Source: Flavobacteriaceae bacterium
Lineage (GTDB): Bacteria; Bacteroidota; Bacteroidia; Flavobacteriales; Flavobacteriaceae
Length of the DNA: 64,000 bases
NCBI GenBank assembly: GCA_021648265.1
Contig: JAKITD010000008.1
Span: 1 to 64,000, forward strand
Direction of reading: 5' to 3'
Positions 52,988 to 61,153 of this stretch are shown here, in pieces. The notes beneath the pieces were generated by a model. It did no database searches. It saw nothing but the letters and a program-made list of their open reading frames with translations, and was not told where the DNA came from. The translations under genes and the position numbers were made by a program. The number at the start of each line of letters is the position of its first letter. The first letter of the stretch is position 1.

Positions 52988-53467
52988 TTAAAATTCTTTA
53001 AAAATAGAATGCATTAATCGTTTTTTATCATTGATGCTCTCTTCCATTGAAATCATCGTTTCTGTTCTTGTAACTCCATCAATATCATCTATTTGATATA
53101 TAATGTTTTTGGCTTGATCGGTATCTTTTGCACGGATTTTACAGAAAATATTAAACTTTCCTGTTGTTACATGAGCAACTGTTACAAATGGAATTTCGCT
53201 AATACGTTCCAAAACAAATTGCGTTTGCGAAGTTTTATTTAAGAATAGACCAACATAAGCGATAAATGAGTATCCAAGTTTTTTATAATCTATTGTTAAT
53301 GAAGAACCGGTGATTAATTTGGTTTCTTCCATTTTGCGAACCCTAACATGAACAGTTCCTGCAGATATATCTAACTTTTTTGCAATATCTGTAAAAGGAA
53401 TTCTAGTGTTTTCTATTAACATGTCTAGAATTTTATGATCGGTATCGTCTAATTTAAATTTTCCCAT
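52988..53467 (-). CDS. Lrp/AsnC family transcriptional regulator
   Basis: The 159-residue protein has an N-terminal helix-turn-helix (about 8-58, LDDTDHKILDMLIENTRIPF-type start and DISAGTVHVRVRKME) and a RAM ligand-binding domain (about 70-150). It would bind DNA as an octamer in response to an amino acid. It has its own promoter and terminator. Its target genes are unknown. The M14 peptidase gene lies upstream on the same strand and could be a neighbour in function. Confidence 0.9.
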   Translation of the reverse strand: MGKFKLDDTDHKILDMLIENTRIPFTDIAKKLDISAGTVHVRVRKMEETKLITGSSLTIDYKKLGYSFIAYVGLFLNKTSQTQFVLERISEIPFVTVAHVTTGKFNIFCKIRAKDTDQAKNIIYQIDDIDGVTRTETMISMEESINDKKRLMHSIFKEF

Positions 53468-53488
53468 TTTTATTTATTTATTTGACTG

Positions 53489-53496
53489 CAAATTTA
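53489..53496 (-). promoter_or_regulatory. -7 element TAAATTTG for the Lrp gene
   Basis: TAAATTTG is a consensus match located 21 bases before the ATG. It lies just beyond the end of the M14 peptidase gene, so the Lrp gene can be transcribed on its own. Confidence 0.45.
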
Positions 53497-53506
53497 ATTT
53501 ATTATG

Positions 53507-54670
53507 CTAGAATAGGAAATTATTTTCATTAAAATAAACTAATGAATTGTCGTTTTTATTAACAATTTCAGAAACAATTGCTCCAATTTCAACTTCTTCT
53601 TGAGAATTCACTAAAACCACATTGCCTTTTCCTACAATTTCTTTATGAGCAAAATAATGATCTAAATCTCCAATTTCATCAATTAATGGAATCAATTTAA
53701 TTTTTCCTTGGATCAATTTTTCTGAATTCTGTATAGCAATTGAAACAAGATTATTACAACCTTTAATACGCACATTTCTAATTATGATGTCTTTATAGTT
53801 TTTCTGATTCTCTGGAATAGAAAAATAACTTTTATAATTTCCTTGATCCTTAACAAAATTACCAATCCCTAAAACCGACAATAAGGAGTAAAAAATATAT
53901 TCTCTAGTCTTTTCTCGTTGATAATCATCTTTAAAATGTCCAGCTTCAAAAAGGATTACTGGCACTTCTTTCATCTGAAAATAATCTCCAAAGCAGTTAC
54001 TATTAAAAGAATCGTCATAACGTCCAATCTGATTTGGAATGTATTTTTGAAGATCTTCATTCATTTTAGCAATCAAACTCATTGCAATTTTTCGAGAAGG
54101 AGTAACCTCTCTTTCTTTATTTGATGCGGGTGATAAAAACGAAATTGTTGCAGGATTTCCAGTATTTAAACCAAAAATAGTTCGTTGTCCGTGAAGATTT
54201 AAACATAATTCTGGCTGTACCGAATTAAACAAATTCATTAATAACTTGCTTTCTTTCTGGGATAAATCTTGCGCATCACGGTTTAAATCAACTAAATTTC
54301 CATTATTTCTCGTATAATTTGCTGCTCCGTCAGGATTTAATATAGGAACAAGGTATAAAGTGTTATTTTTACGAAACTTGTTTATATCACCTTTAAAATG
54401 ACCTTTTTCTGACAATAATCTTAATAAATCGAAGATTGCTTTGGTAGTGGTCGATTCATTTCCGTGCATTTGAGACCATGCTAAAATCACTTTTTTACCA
54501 GTTCCAATTTTTAGTAATGGAATTTTTTTTCCAAATTCTGAAGTCCCAAGAATTGAAATTTCAAATTCATTTTTATAGTTTTCAAGTAAAGGATTTATAT
54601 GATTTAAAGTAATATATCTACCACTTAAATTAGACTCAAAATTTTCGGAATACCAAGATTCTATTTTCAT
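53507..54670 (-). CDS. M14-family zinc metallopeptidase
   Basis: The 387-residue protein has the zinc ligands His69 and Glu72 (SQMHGNEST), His160 (LNLHGQRTIF) and the catalytic Glu243 (VILFEAGHF). PILNPDGA and LVDLNRDAQ are also typical of the family. No signal peptide is seen, so it is cytoplasmic. It should remove C-terminal amino acids from peptides or cell-wall fragments. It is transcribed from a promoter that is covered by a palindrome shared with the neighbouring HTH gene. Confidence 0.88.
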   Translation of the reverse strand: MKIESWYSENFESNLSGRYITLNHINPLLENYKNEFEISILGTSEFGKKIPLLKIGTGKKVILAWSQMHGNESTTTKAIFDLLRLLSEKGHFKGDINKFRKNNTLYLVPILNPDGAANYTRNNGNLVDLNRDAQDLSQKESKLLMNLFNSVQPELCLNLHGQRTIFGLNTGNPATISFLSPASNKEREVTPSRKIAMSLIAKMNEDLQKYIPNQIGRYDDSFNSNCFGDYFQMKEVPVILFEAGHFKDDYQREKTREYIFYSLLSVLGIGNFVKDQGNYKSYFSIPENQKNYKDIIIRNVRIKGCNNLVSIAIQNSEKLIQGKIKLIPLIDEIGDLDHYFAHKEIVGKGNVVLVNSQEEVEIGAIVSEIVNKNDNSLVYFNENNFLF

Positions 54671-54689
54671 TGTTTACATTCTGCAACAA

Positions 54690-54726
54690 CAAAGGTAAAC
54701 AATGTGCTGTTTACATTTGTAAACAG
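54690..54726 (-). promoter_or_regulatory. M14 peptidase promoter with a 20-bp operator-like palindrome
   Basis: The -7 element TACCTTTG (54690-54697) faces the peptidase gene. Upstream of it CTGTTTACATTTGTAAACAG (54707-54726) is a perfect palindrome of 9-base arms and a 2-base centre. It covers the place of the -33 box. Half-sites GTAAACA (54695-54701) and TGTTTACA (54671-54678) lie nearer the gene. Confidence 0.55.
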
Positions 54727-54900
54727 TGGTTTCCAATAGATATGTTTAGCATTGTAAACTAAAATTCAGATTTTTGATGAATTTTCATGCAGAAAAATTA
54801 ACTCAACTATATATTAGTCACATATTATTTATTATCAGCTATTTAATACGCTTTATTTAAAGTATAAAATAAATCACATAGCTATTAATCCTTTTCTTTT

Positions 54901-54936
54901 TTTGTTAGTTTATAATTATATGTTACATTTGTAAAC
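54901..54936 (+). promoter_or_regulatory. HTH gene promoter TTTG-N19-TACATTTG with overlapping operator
   Basis: TTTG (54901-54904) and TACATTTG (54924-54931) are 19 bases apart, an excellent Bacteroidota promoter. The near-palindrome TGTTACATTTGTAAACA (54921-54936) overlaps the -7 box and has the same half-sites as the palindrome near the M14 gene. This suggests autoregulation. Confidence 0.65.
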
Positions 54937-54963
54937 ACAAACAAACACCTTTTCAACATTACA

Positions 54964-55374
54964 ATGGTAAACAGCTCGGAATTCGGAAATAGGCTTCAAA
55001 AAATACTAAATTATTACAGTATTTCTGCTACTGAATTGTCCAACCAAATCAGCTTTAATCGCTCTACTATTTCCCACCTACTTTCAGGTAGAAATAAACC
55101 TAGTTTGGATTTTGTAATGAAGGTACTTCAGAAATTTCCAGAGGTAGAATTGTATTGGTTAATGAATGGAAAAGGAAACTTTCCTTCAGATAAAAACAAT
55201 AACTTTCCTCCTACTTCTACTTTTCAAAAAGAGGTTAAAAAACCACTTCTTTTAAAAAAAGAAGAAAAACTGGAATTAGACCCAAATCAATTTTCAGATC
55301 CAGATGCTTCTCATAAAATTGATCGGATTATCATTTTCTTTAAAGATGGAAGTTTTAAATCGTTTAAAAACTAA
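54964..55374 (+). CDS. XRE-type helix-turn-helix regulator
   Basis: The 136-residue protein has an N-terminal HTH_3/Cro-CI-type domain (about 7-63; ATELSNQISFNRSTISHLLS and GRNKPSLDF). A flexible linker and a lysine-rich C-terminus follow (about 75-136), without a known ligand or protease domain. It is the most likely protein to bind the TGTTTACA/TGTAAACA sites on both sides. The first codons (ATGGTAAACAGC) contain a further half-site. Regulation of itself and of the M14 peptidase is inferred. Its signal is unknown. Confidence 0.8.
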   Translation: MVNSSEFGNRLQKILNYYSISATELSNQISFNRSTISHLLSGRNKPSLDFVMKVLQKFPEVELYWLMNGKGNFPSDKNNNFPPTSTFQKEVKKPLLLKKEEKLELDPNQFSDPDASHKIDRIIIFFKDGSFKSFKN

Positions 55375-55417
55375 GAGAATTCATTAATAATTCAGAAATT
55401 TGTAGAAAATTTAAAGA

Positions 55418-55789
55418 ATGCGAATTCTATCTACATTATTACTTGCCTTATTGCTCTTTAGTTGTTATTCACCAGAACGAAATTGCAAAGATTTTAAAAC
55501 CGGTACTTTTGAATACGAAGCTCTAGTTGGCACTGAGGTTTTAACTACCACTTTTTTTAGAAATGATACTATTGAAATAGATTATTTTAAAGGAAAGTCC
55601 GACACTTCATCAATCCGTTGGATCAACGATTGCGAATATATTGTTCGGAAAATAAATCCCAAAAATATGGCGGAAGAAAAAGCAATTCACATGAAAATTC
55701 TAACCACAAATGGAGATGAATACCTTTTTGAATACAATATAGTTGGCAATACAAAAAAACAAAAAGGAACTGCAAAAAAGATAAACTAA
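55418..55789 (+). CDS. Small lipoprotein of unknown function
   Basis: The 123-residue protein has a lipoprotein signal (MRILSTLLLALLLFSC, lipobox LFSC with Cys16). The mature part is beta-strand-rich, with NCKDFKTGTFEYEA and a second Cys in INDCEYIVRK. Homologues in Flavobacteriia are sometimes named 'DNA topoisomerase IV', for which there is no basis here. It should be anchored in a membrane of the envelope. The trmL start codon follows its stop immediately, so the two are probably co-transcribed. Confidence 0.7.
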   Translation: MRILSTLLLALLLFSCYSPERNCKDFKTGTFEYEALVGTEVLTTTFFRNDTIEIDYFKGKSDTSSIRWINDCEYIVRKINPKNMAEEKAIHMKILTTNGDEYLFEYNIVGNTKKQKGTAKKIN

Positions 55790-56245
55790 ATGGCTTTAAA
55801 CATTGTACTTGTTGAACCAGAAATTCACACCAATACAGGAAACATTGGACGTTTAAGTTTGGCTTCAGGCTGTAATTTACACTTAGTAAAGCCTTTTGGG
55901 TTTGAGCTTAGTGATTCTCGCTTAAAACGTGCAGGATTGGATTACTGGAAACATATCTCGCTTTTTATTTATGATAGTTTTGAAGATTTTATGCAACAAC
56001 ATATAAACAAAGAAATGGTCTTTCTTTCCAGCCATGGCAACCAAACATATTGGAATATAGATTTTAAAGATGATTTGTTTTTAATCTTCGGAAAAGAATC
56101 CAAAGGACTATCTAAAAGTATAATAAACGACCATATAGAAAACACTTATAAAATCCCTATTATGAGTGATAAAGTTAGAAGTATTAACCTTGCTAATGCT
56201 GTGGGAATTGTGGTTTATGAAGGACTTAGAAAATTGTCATTATGA
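55790..56245 (+). CDS. trmL: tRNA (cytidine/uridine-34-2'-O)-methyltransferase
   Basis: TrmL methylates the 2'-OH of the wobble base of certain tRNA-Leu species. The 151-residue protein has the SPOUT-family pattern: [13 protein letters not shown] (about 16-28), FGKESKGLS (about 101-109) and [13 protein letters not shown] (about 130-142, the knot). The length is typical. It is part of a compact plus-strand run of genes and overlaps the VF530 gene by four bases (ATGA). Confidence 0.93.
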   Translation: MALNIVLVEPEIHTNTGNIGRLSLASGCNLHLVKPFGFELSDSRLKRAGLDYWKHISLFIYDSFEDFMQQHINKEMVFLSSHGNQTYWNIDFKDDLFLIFGKESKGLSKSIINDHIENTYKIPIMSDKVRSINLANAVGIVVYEGLRKLSL

Positions 56246-56463
56246 AGCAAGAACAACAAAATAATCCTTTACACGGAGTTACACTAAAAGTAATACTTGA
56301 GTTTTTAGTAGAAAAATATGGTTGGTATGAACTTGGAGGTTTAATTAAAATAAACAGTTTTAATACCAATCCTACCATAAACTCCAGTTTAAAATTTTTA
56401 CGAAAAACACCTTGGGCACGTGAAAAAGTGGAAAAGTTATACTTAAAATCTATTGAAGAATGA
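56242..56463 (+). CDS. VF530 (DUF2132) family protein
   Basis: The 73-residue protein starts [20 protein letters not shown] and shows [15 protein letters not shown], then [20 protein letters not shown], which match the VF530 family. A structure from Vibrio fischeri suggested DNA binding, but the role is unknown. The ATG overlaps the stop codon of trmL. Confidence 0.88.
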   Translation: MKQEQQNNPLHGVTLKVILEFLVEKYGWYELGGLIKINSFNTNPTINSSLKFLRKTPWAREKVEKLYLKSIEE

Positions 56464-56482
56464 ATCTTCAAAAAAATTATCT

Positions 56483-56554
56483 ATGAAAAGCAAAAGACTT
56501 GAAGCGGGCTGGAATGAAGACTACTTGTTGAAAATATTAAAATTAAAAGTATGA
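56483..56554 (+). CDS. Possible 23-residue peptide coupled to the next gene
   Basis: The frame MKSKRLEAGWNEDYLLKILK plus LKV ends with a TGA that overlaps the ATG of the following gene (ATGA). The start lies 20 bases after the VF530 stop. It may be a coupling leader or chance. I do not recognise it. Confidence 0.25.
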   Translation: MKSKRLEAGWNEDYLLKILKLKV

Positions 56555-56877
56555 TTCTGCCCTGGCTTCATAGAGGAGTAATGATATTTTCTATTATTTT
56601 CACTCTATTTGCAGGAAGTATATTTATAACTCCTTTATTTAGTAAGCCTAATAAACAAATAACGGAATTTTTAAATGACGACTTAACAAAAGAAACATTA
56701 AGTCAAGAAGAGTACGAAGATTTGGAAAATATGATTAAACCACAAAAAATGGATTGGAATGATTTATTATTCTTAACTGCTCCATATTTAATGTGTACAA
56801 TATTTTTCAATGTTGAGGCTAGAATCGTTAAAAACAAGTTGAAATTAATATTGAAATCAGAAAATAACATTTGCTAA
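56551..56877 (+). CDS. Small membrane protein of unknown function
   Basis: The 108-residue protein has two hydrophobic helices (about 8-30 and 72-90). The acidic segment between them reads NDDLTKETLSQEEYEDLENM. I recognise no domain. It ends 32 bases before the RNase P RNA gene, which lies on the opposite strand. Confidence 0.5.
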   Translation: MILPWLHRGVMIFSIIFTLFAGSIFITPLFSKPNKQITEFLNDDLTKETLSQEEYEDLENMIKPQKMDWNDLLFLTAPYLMCTIFFNVEARIVKNKLKLILKSENNIC

Positions 56878-56908
56878 CACCGCCTATAGTTCACTACAAA
56901 ATAAAAAA

Positions 56909-57211
56909 GCAGACCTATAAGCCGGATCCTGTTTCACCAAAGTGAATCTCATCATTTATCTAAAAATATTGTTACCAATATTTTTTATCTGCCTACCCTC
57001 TTACATTGGGCGGGAACCCTCAAAAGCAAGTTTACATGACATTGCACCGCATAGAGTTTACCTGGTTTCACTACAGCATTACCTGTACATTCTTTCTGTT
57101 GCACTTGTCCTAATACGTATAAACGTACTGACGGCCGTTAGCCGCTATGCTTCCCTATGGTGTCCGGACTTTCCTCCTCGAAATAAATACGAGACGATGA
57201 GACGGTCTGCT
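56909..57211 (-). ncRNA. rnpB: RNase P RNA
   Basis: The minus strand has the universal 5' block GAGGAAAGTCCGGACACC, the P4-type sequence region near GGCTAACGGCC, a central GTGAAACCAGGTAAACTC, the block GAGGGTTCCCGCCC and the 3' block ATCCGGCTTATAGGTCTGC. The first GCAGACC (57204-57210) pairs with the last GGTCTGC (56909-56915) as helix P1. A run of six T follows at 56903-56908, so a terminator is combined with the 3' end. About 300 nt is rather short, suggesting reduced peripheral helices. It is the catalytic RNA that trims tRNA 5' ends. Confidence 0.93.
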
Positions 57212-57215
57212 GCTG

Positions 57216-57242
57216 CAAAAGTAATTCAATTTATTACATCAA
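57216..57242 (-). promoter_or_regulatory. rnpB promoter TTG-N16-TACTTTTG
   Basis: TACTTTTG (57216-57223) lies just before the predicted 5' end of the RNA, with TTG at 57240-57242. The spacing of 16 is slightly short of the consensus. Confidence 0.6.
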
Positions 57243-57315
57243 AAAAGAACTAAGTATTGTTAATAAAAAATAAAAAAATAGAAGGTATATTTCATCTTAA
57301 AAAGCAGACAATTTC

Positions 57316-57323
57316 TATATTTG
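57316..57323 (+). promoter_or_regulatory. -7 element TATATTTG for dnaX
   Basis: TATATTTG ends 15 bases before the ATG at 57339. The TTG at 57321, an alternative start, is part of this element, which supports ATG 57339 as the true start. Confidence 0.5.
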
Positions 57324-57338
57324 TTTTCACACAATTCT

Positions 57339-59102
57339 ATGGAACCATTTATTGTATCTGCCCGAAAATACAGACCCAAACATTTTAAAGATGTTGTTGG
57401 GCAGCAGGCTATTACCAATACTTTAGAGAAAGCCATAGAAAGCAATCATTTAGCTCAAGCTTTATTATTTACAGGTCCTCGTGGTGTTGGTAAAACAACT
57501 TGTGCCCGAATTCTTGCTAAAAAAATAAATCAAGAAGGAACCGAACAAACCGATGAAGATTTTGCTTTTAATATTTTTGAGTTAGATGCAGCATCAAACA
57601 ATTCGGTTGATGATATTCGTAATTTAATAGAACAAGTTCGCATACCACCACAAGTTGGAAAATACAAGGTATATATTATAGATGAAGTGCATATGTTGTC
57701 TTCATCTGCCTTTAACGCTTTTCTGAAAACATTAGAAGAACCACCAGCTCACGCAATTTTTATATTAGCTACTACTGAAAAACATAAAATAATTCCAACG
57801 ATATTATCACGTTGTCAGATTTTCGATTTTAAACGGATTACTGTTAAAGATGCAAAAAACCATTTAGCCGAAGTTGCCAAGTCTGAAGGAATTGATGCAG
57901 AAGATGATGCTTTACATATTATCGCTCAAAAAGCCGACGGAGCCTTACGAGATGCACTTTCTATTTTTGATAGAGTGGTTAGTTTTTCAGGAAAAAAATT
58001 AACAAGAAAAGCAGTCACTGAAAATTTAAATGTACTAGATTATTCCTACTTCTTTCAAGTAACTGACTTGCTTTTGGCTAATAAAATCCCTGATGTATTG
58101 TTGCTTTTTAACGAAATACTATCAAAAGGCTTTGACGGACAGCATTTTATAATGGGGCTTGCCTCTCATTTTAGAGATTTAATGGTTTGTAAAACCCCTG
58201 CTACTATTGAGTTACTTGAGGTTGGTGACCAAGTAAAAGTTATGTATTTAGAACAATCTCAAAAAACAGACTACCCTTTTTTAATTACTTCCATCGAACT
58301 AGCCAATAATTGTGATCTAAAATACAAAACAAGCCGAAACCATCGATTACTAGTTGAGTTGTGTTTAATACAATTGGCTTCAATTACTTTTAATCCTGAA
58401 ACTTCAGGAGAAAAAAAAAAGTCTAAAGTAAACTCCGTTACGGTAATACCTCCTTCTCATTTTTTACTTATAAAAAATGATACTGTAAACAACATTATTT
58501 CTAAAGAGAAAACGGATTCAAATGAAGAAATAACACCTCAAGAAGTTTCAAAGGAAGAGGAAAATAATGAGGAATACAATACTCCTATTGAAAAAAAAGA
58601 AATTATTCAAAAAGTAGAATTGGATATTTCTTCAAAACTAAAAGGAAGAAAATATGCATTAACAATTTCTAGTATTTCTAATAAAAAAGAACTCTTAAAA
58701 TCACATAGCGACACTACAGAAACTGTTGGAGAATTACCTACCAATTCATTTTCAGAAAAAGAAATGCAAGCTGTTTGGAAGCAATATATTTCAAAAATTG
58801 ACAATGAAGGAAAATTTAATTTAAGATCCAACTTAGAGATGGTAACTCCTTTACTTAAAGGGAAAATCATACAAATAGAATACCCAAATAATACAATAAA
58901 ACTCGATGTTGAAAGAGCAAAACACGATTTATTATCATATATAAAAGAGGAACTTCAAAATTTTGACATTGATTTAGAAATAAACGTAAACGAAACCGAA
59001 GTAAAAAAATATGTTTACACACCAAAAGAAAAATACGAGCGATTAAAAGAATTAAATCCATTAATTGAAGACCTTAAAAAAGATTTAGGGCTTGAACTAT
59101 AA
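57339..59102 (+). CDS. dnaX: DNA polymerase III subunit gamma/tau
   Basis: DnaX is the ATPase of the sliding-clamp loader and holds the replisome together. The 587-residue protein has a Walker A at GPRGVGKTT (about 45-53), a Walker B in YIIDEVHMLS and a Sensor 1 in LATTEKHK. After RILAKKINQEGTEQTDEDFA the four cysteines of the bacterial zinc module are missing. FNIFELDAASNNSVDDIR follows directly. The C-terminal part (about 360-587) is the Bacteroidota-type tau-like extension. The start is ATG 57339. It is next to rnpB (divergent) and followed closely by miaE. Confidence 0.93.
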   Translation: MEPFIVSARKYRPKHFKDVVGQQAITNTLEKAIESNHLAQALLFTGPRGVGKTTCARILAKKINQEGTEQTDEDFAFNIFELDAASNNSVDDIRNLIEQVRIPPQVGKYKVYIIDEVHMLSSSAFNAFLKTLEEPPAHAIFILATTEKHKIIPTILSRCQIFDFKRITVKDAKNHLAEVAKSEGIDAEDDALHIIAQKADGALRDALSIFDRVVSFSGKKLTRKAVTENLNVLDYSYFFQVTDLLLANKIPDVLLLFNEILSKGFDGQHFIMGLASHFRDLMVCKTPATIELLEVGDQVKVMYLEQSQKTDYPFLITSIELANNCDLKYKTSRNHRLLVELCLIQLASITFNPETSGEKKKSKVNSVTVIPPSHFLLIKNDTVNNIISKEKTDSNEEITPQEVSKEEENNEEYNTPIEKKEIIQKVELDISSKLKGRKYALTISSISNKKELLKSHSDTTETVGELPTNSFSEKEMQAVWKQYISKIDNEGKFNLRSNLEMVTPLLKGKIIQIEYPNNTIKLDVERAKHDLLSYIKEELQNFDIDLEINVNETEVKKYVYTPKEKYERLKELNPLIEDLKKDLGLEL

Positions 59103-59116
59103 GTAAAAATTTTAAA

Positions 59117-59698
59117 ATGTTAGGATTAAAATTACCAACCGACCCACGCTGGGTAAATATCGTAGAAAAAAATATAGAAGAGATTCTTACCGATCACGCC
59201 TTTTGTGAGATTAAAGCTTCTTCAACAGCTATTTCTTTAATGGTTTCTTTTCCTGAATATACCGAATTGGTAAAAGAAATGCCAAAACTCGCCAAAGAAG
59301 AAATGTGTCATTTTGAATTGGTACACGACATTATTACCAATCGAGGTTGGGTTTTAGGTAGAGATCGTAAAGACGATTATGTTGTTAAATTACTTACTTT
59401 TTTTCCAAAAGGTGGTAGCAGAACTACCCAATTGGTACATCGCTTATTATATGCAGCCTTAATTGAAGCCAGAAGTTGTGAACGTTTTAAACTACTAGCA
59501 GACAAGCTAAAAGATCAAGAATTATCTGAATTCTTTAGAAGTTTAATAGCTAGTGAAGCAGGGCATTATATGTTATTCTTAAATTTTGCTAGAAAATACG
59601 GTGATCGTGAAGAAGTGGATAAAAAATGGCAGGAGTTGTTAGTTTTTGAAGCAGAGATAATGAAAGGTTTAGGGAATAAAGAAACTGTCCACGGATAA
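59117..59698 (+). CDS. miaE: tRNA-(ms2)io6A hydroxylase-like diiron protein
   Basis: MiaE hydroxylates the isopentenyl group of ms2i6A at tRNA position 37 and uses a diiron centre. The 193-residue protein has the iron ligands in EEMCHFELVH (ExxH type, about 71-80) and EAGHYMLF (about 147-154) plus Glu in EARSCERF (about 113-120). The N-terminus LGLKLPTDPRWVN is typical. It starts 14 bases after dnaX. Many Bacteroidota have this family. The exact substrate is from family knowledge. Confidence 0.88.
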   Translation: MLGLKLPTDPRWVNIVEKNIEEILTDHAFCEIKASSTAISLMVSFPEYTELVKEMPKLAKEEMCHFELVHDIITNRGWVLGRDRKDDYVVKLLTFFPKGGSRTTQLVHRLLYAALIEARSCERFKLLADKLKDQELSEFFRSLIASEAGHYMLFLNFARKYGDREEVDKKWQELLVFEAEIMKGLGNKETVHG

Positions 59699-59708
59699 AT
59701 TAATAATA

Positions 59709-60605
59709 TTATTTCTTACTCTCTTCATTATATAAACTCCTAATAATTCCATCTGAAAGCCCTATTTTAGGAACATACACACATTCTGCTCCACTCCACT
59801 TCATAGCAGAAATATAGATTTTTAATGCAGGAACAATTACATCGGCACGATCTGGATTCATATTTAAAATAAAAATTCTATCGTCATAAGACAATGAATG
59901 TACTGTTTTATAATATTCTTCTAAATATTCGAAACTAAGTGGATTTCCTAGTTTTGTTCCACTAGATTTATAGGTGCTATTTATATTTCCTCCGGTTCCT
60001 AATAAAGTAATATGTTCGTATTCTTTAGTATTTTCTTTAATCCAATCTTTTATATCATCCCACATAGTTTCCTTTACCATATTATTGATTAGTCGTACGG
60101 TTCCTAATTTAAACGATTTTGAAATTACTGTTTTTCCGTTGGCATAGATAGTTAATTCGGTACTTCCGCCACCAACATCAACATACAAAAATACTTTATC
60201 ATGGGTTAAATAAGATTTAATACTGGTAGATGCTATTATTTGAGCTTCATCATTACCATCAATGATTTCAATATTAATTCCTGTTTTCTTTAGAATCTTA
60301 TTTACTATTTCACTCCCATTTTCAGCTTCTCTCATTGCTGAAGTGGCACAAGCTCGGTACTTAACCACTTTATGCGATTTCATTAAAAGCTTAAAAGCCT
60401 TCATAGTATCTTTCATTCTTAAATAGTTTTCCCTAGAAATATTTCCGACAGTAAACACATCTGATCCCAAACGTATCGGAACTCGAATCAAAGAAGTCTT
60501 TTTAAACTTTGTTTCTTTATTTTTTTGTTCAATAACAGTTGTAATAAGCAATCGGATTGCATTCGACCCAATATCTATCGCACCATATTTTTCAATATTC
60601 AACAT
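59709..60605 (-). CDS. ppx: Ppx/GppA-family exopolyphosphatase
   Basis: The 298-residue protein is a sugar-kinase/Hsp70-fold phosphatase. The phosphate-1 loop is AIDIGSNAIRLLI (about 9-21), the phosphate-2 motif is DVGGGSTELTI (about 143-153), and a further motif is GTGGNINS. It removes terminal phosphate from polyphosphate or converts pppGpp to ppGpp. It is shorter than E. coli Ppx and lacks the C-terminal HD domain, the minimal form found in Bacteroidota. It lies three bases after sixA and is probably co-transcribed. The polyphosphate kinase gene is not in view. Confidence 0.88.
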   Translation of the reverse strand: MLNIEKYGAIDIGSNAIRLLITTVIEQKNKETKFKKTSLIRVPIRLGSDVFTVGNISRENYLRMKDTMKAFKLLMKSHKVVKYRACATSAMREAENGSEIVNKILKKTGINIEIIDGNDEAQIIASTSIKSYLTHDKVFLYVDVGGGSTELTIYANGKTVISKSFKLGTVRLINNMVKETMWDDIKDWIKENTKEYEHITLLGTGGNINSTYKSSGTKLGNPLSFEYLEEYYKTVHSLSYDDRIFILNMNPDRADVIVPALKIYISAMKWSGAECVYVPKIGLSDGIIRSLYNEESKK

Positions 60606-60608
60606 AAA

Positions 60609-61106
60609 TTATAGCTCTTTTGGTTTTAAATCTTTTGGAAATATAACTCGTTCTGTATGTCCATAATTTGTAAATTCCCAAGTGTCAACATTAAAATGGA
60701 TTTCAACAAAACCACAAGTTGCAATATTATTAATATCGACATCTCCCAACATATTTGCAATAGAAGTTAATGCGTGGTTATAGCCAACAATCATCACACA
60801 ATCCAAGGAGTTATCTAAGTTTTTAATGACTTCCATTACACTTCTACCTCCAAAATCATAAAGATTTGGGTTTAATTTAAAATCAGTTTCAGAAACACTT
60901 AATGCTTCTTTAAAATAATTGGCTGTAGTTTTTGCTCTATTGGCATCACTAGAAACTATTTTTTGTGGTTTTTTAATTAAATTCTTTACATAATTTGAAA
61001 CCAATATAGCATCATTTTTACCTCGATCTTTTAAAGATCTTTTATGATCATCTACTCCTTCTACCCAAGTAGATTTCGCGTGCCTTAATAAATAAAGTGT
61101 TTTCAT
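60609..61106 (-). CDS. sixA: SixA-type histidine phosphatase
   Basis: The 165-residue protein has the RHG motif in the SixA form, LRHAKSTW (about 6-13), with the nucleophile His8. A second His is in GYNHALTS (about 109-116). It could remove phosphate from phosphohistidine on HPt or phosphotransferase proteins, or from small substrates. It is located between ppx and pdxH. Family members in Bacteroidota are not characterised, so the substrate is not certain. Confidence 0.85.
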   Translation of the reverse strand: MKTLYLLRHAKSTWVEGVDDHKRSLKDRGKNDAILVSNYVKNLIKKPQKIVSSDANRAKTTANYFKEALSVSETDFKLNPNLYDFGGRSVMEVIKNLDNSLDCVMIVGYNHALTSIANMLGDVDINNIATCGFVEIHFNVDTWEFTNYGHTERVIFPKDLKPKEL

Positions 61107-61153
61107 ATTATTTTAATATACTGAATATTACGATACCTAACTTAAATAATAGA

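Noticed and set aside
56942-57253. A 103-codon open frame on the plus strand between a small membrane protein gene and dnaX
   Set aside because: It lies antisense to the RNase P RNA, whose conserved blocks and P1 helix explain the sequence. The predicted protein has no domain.
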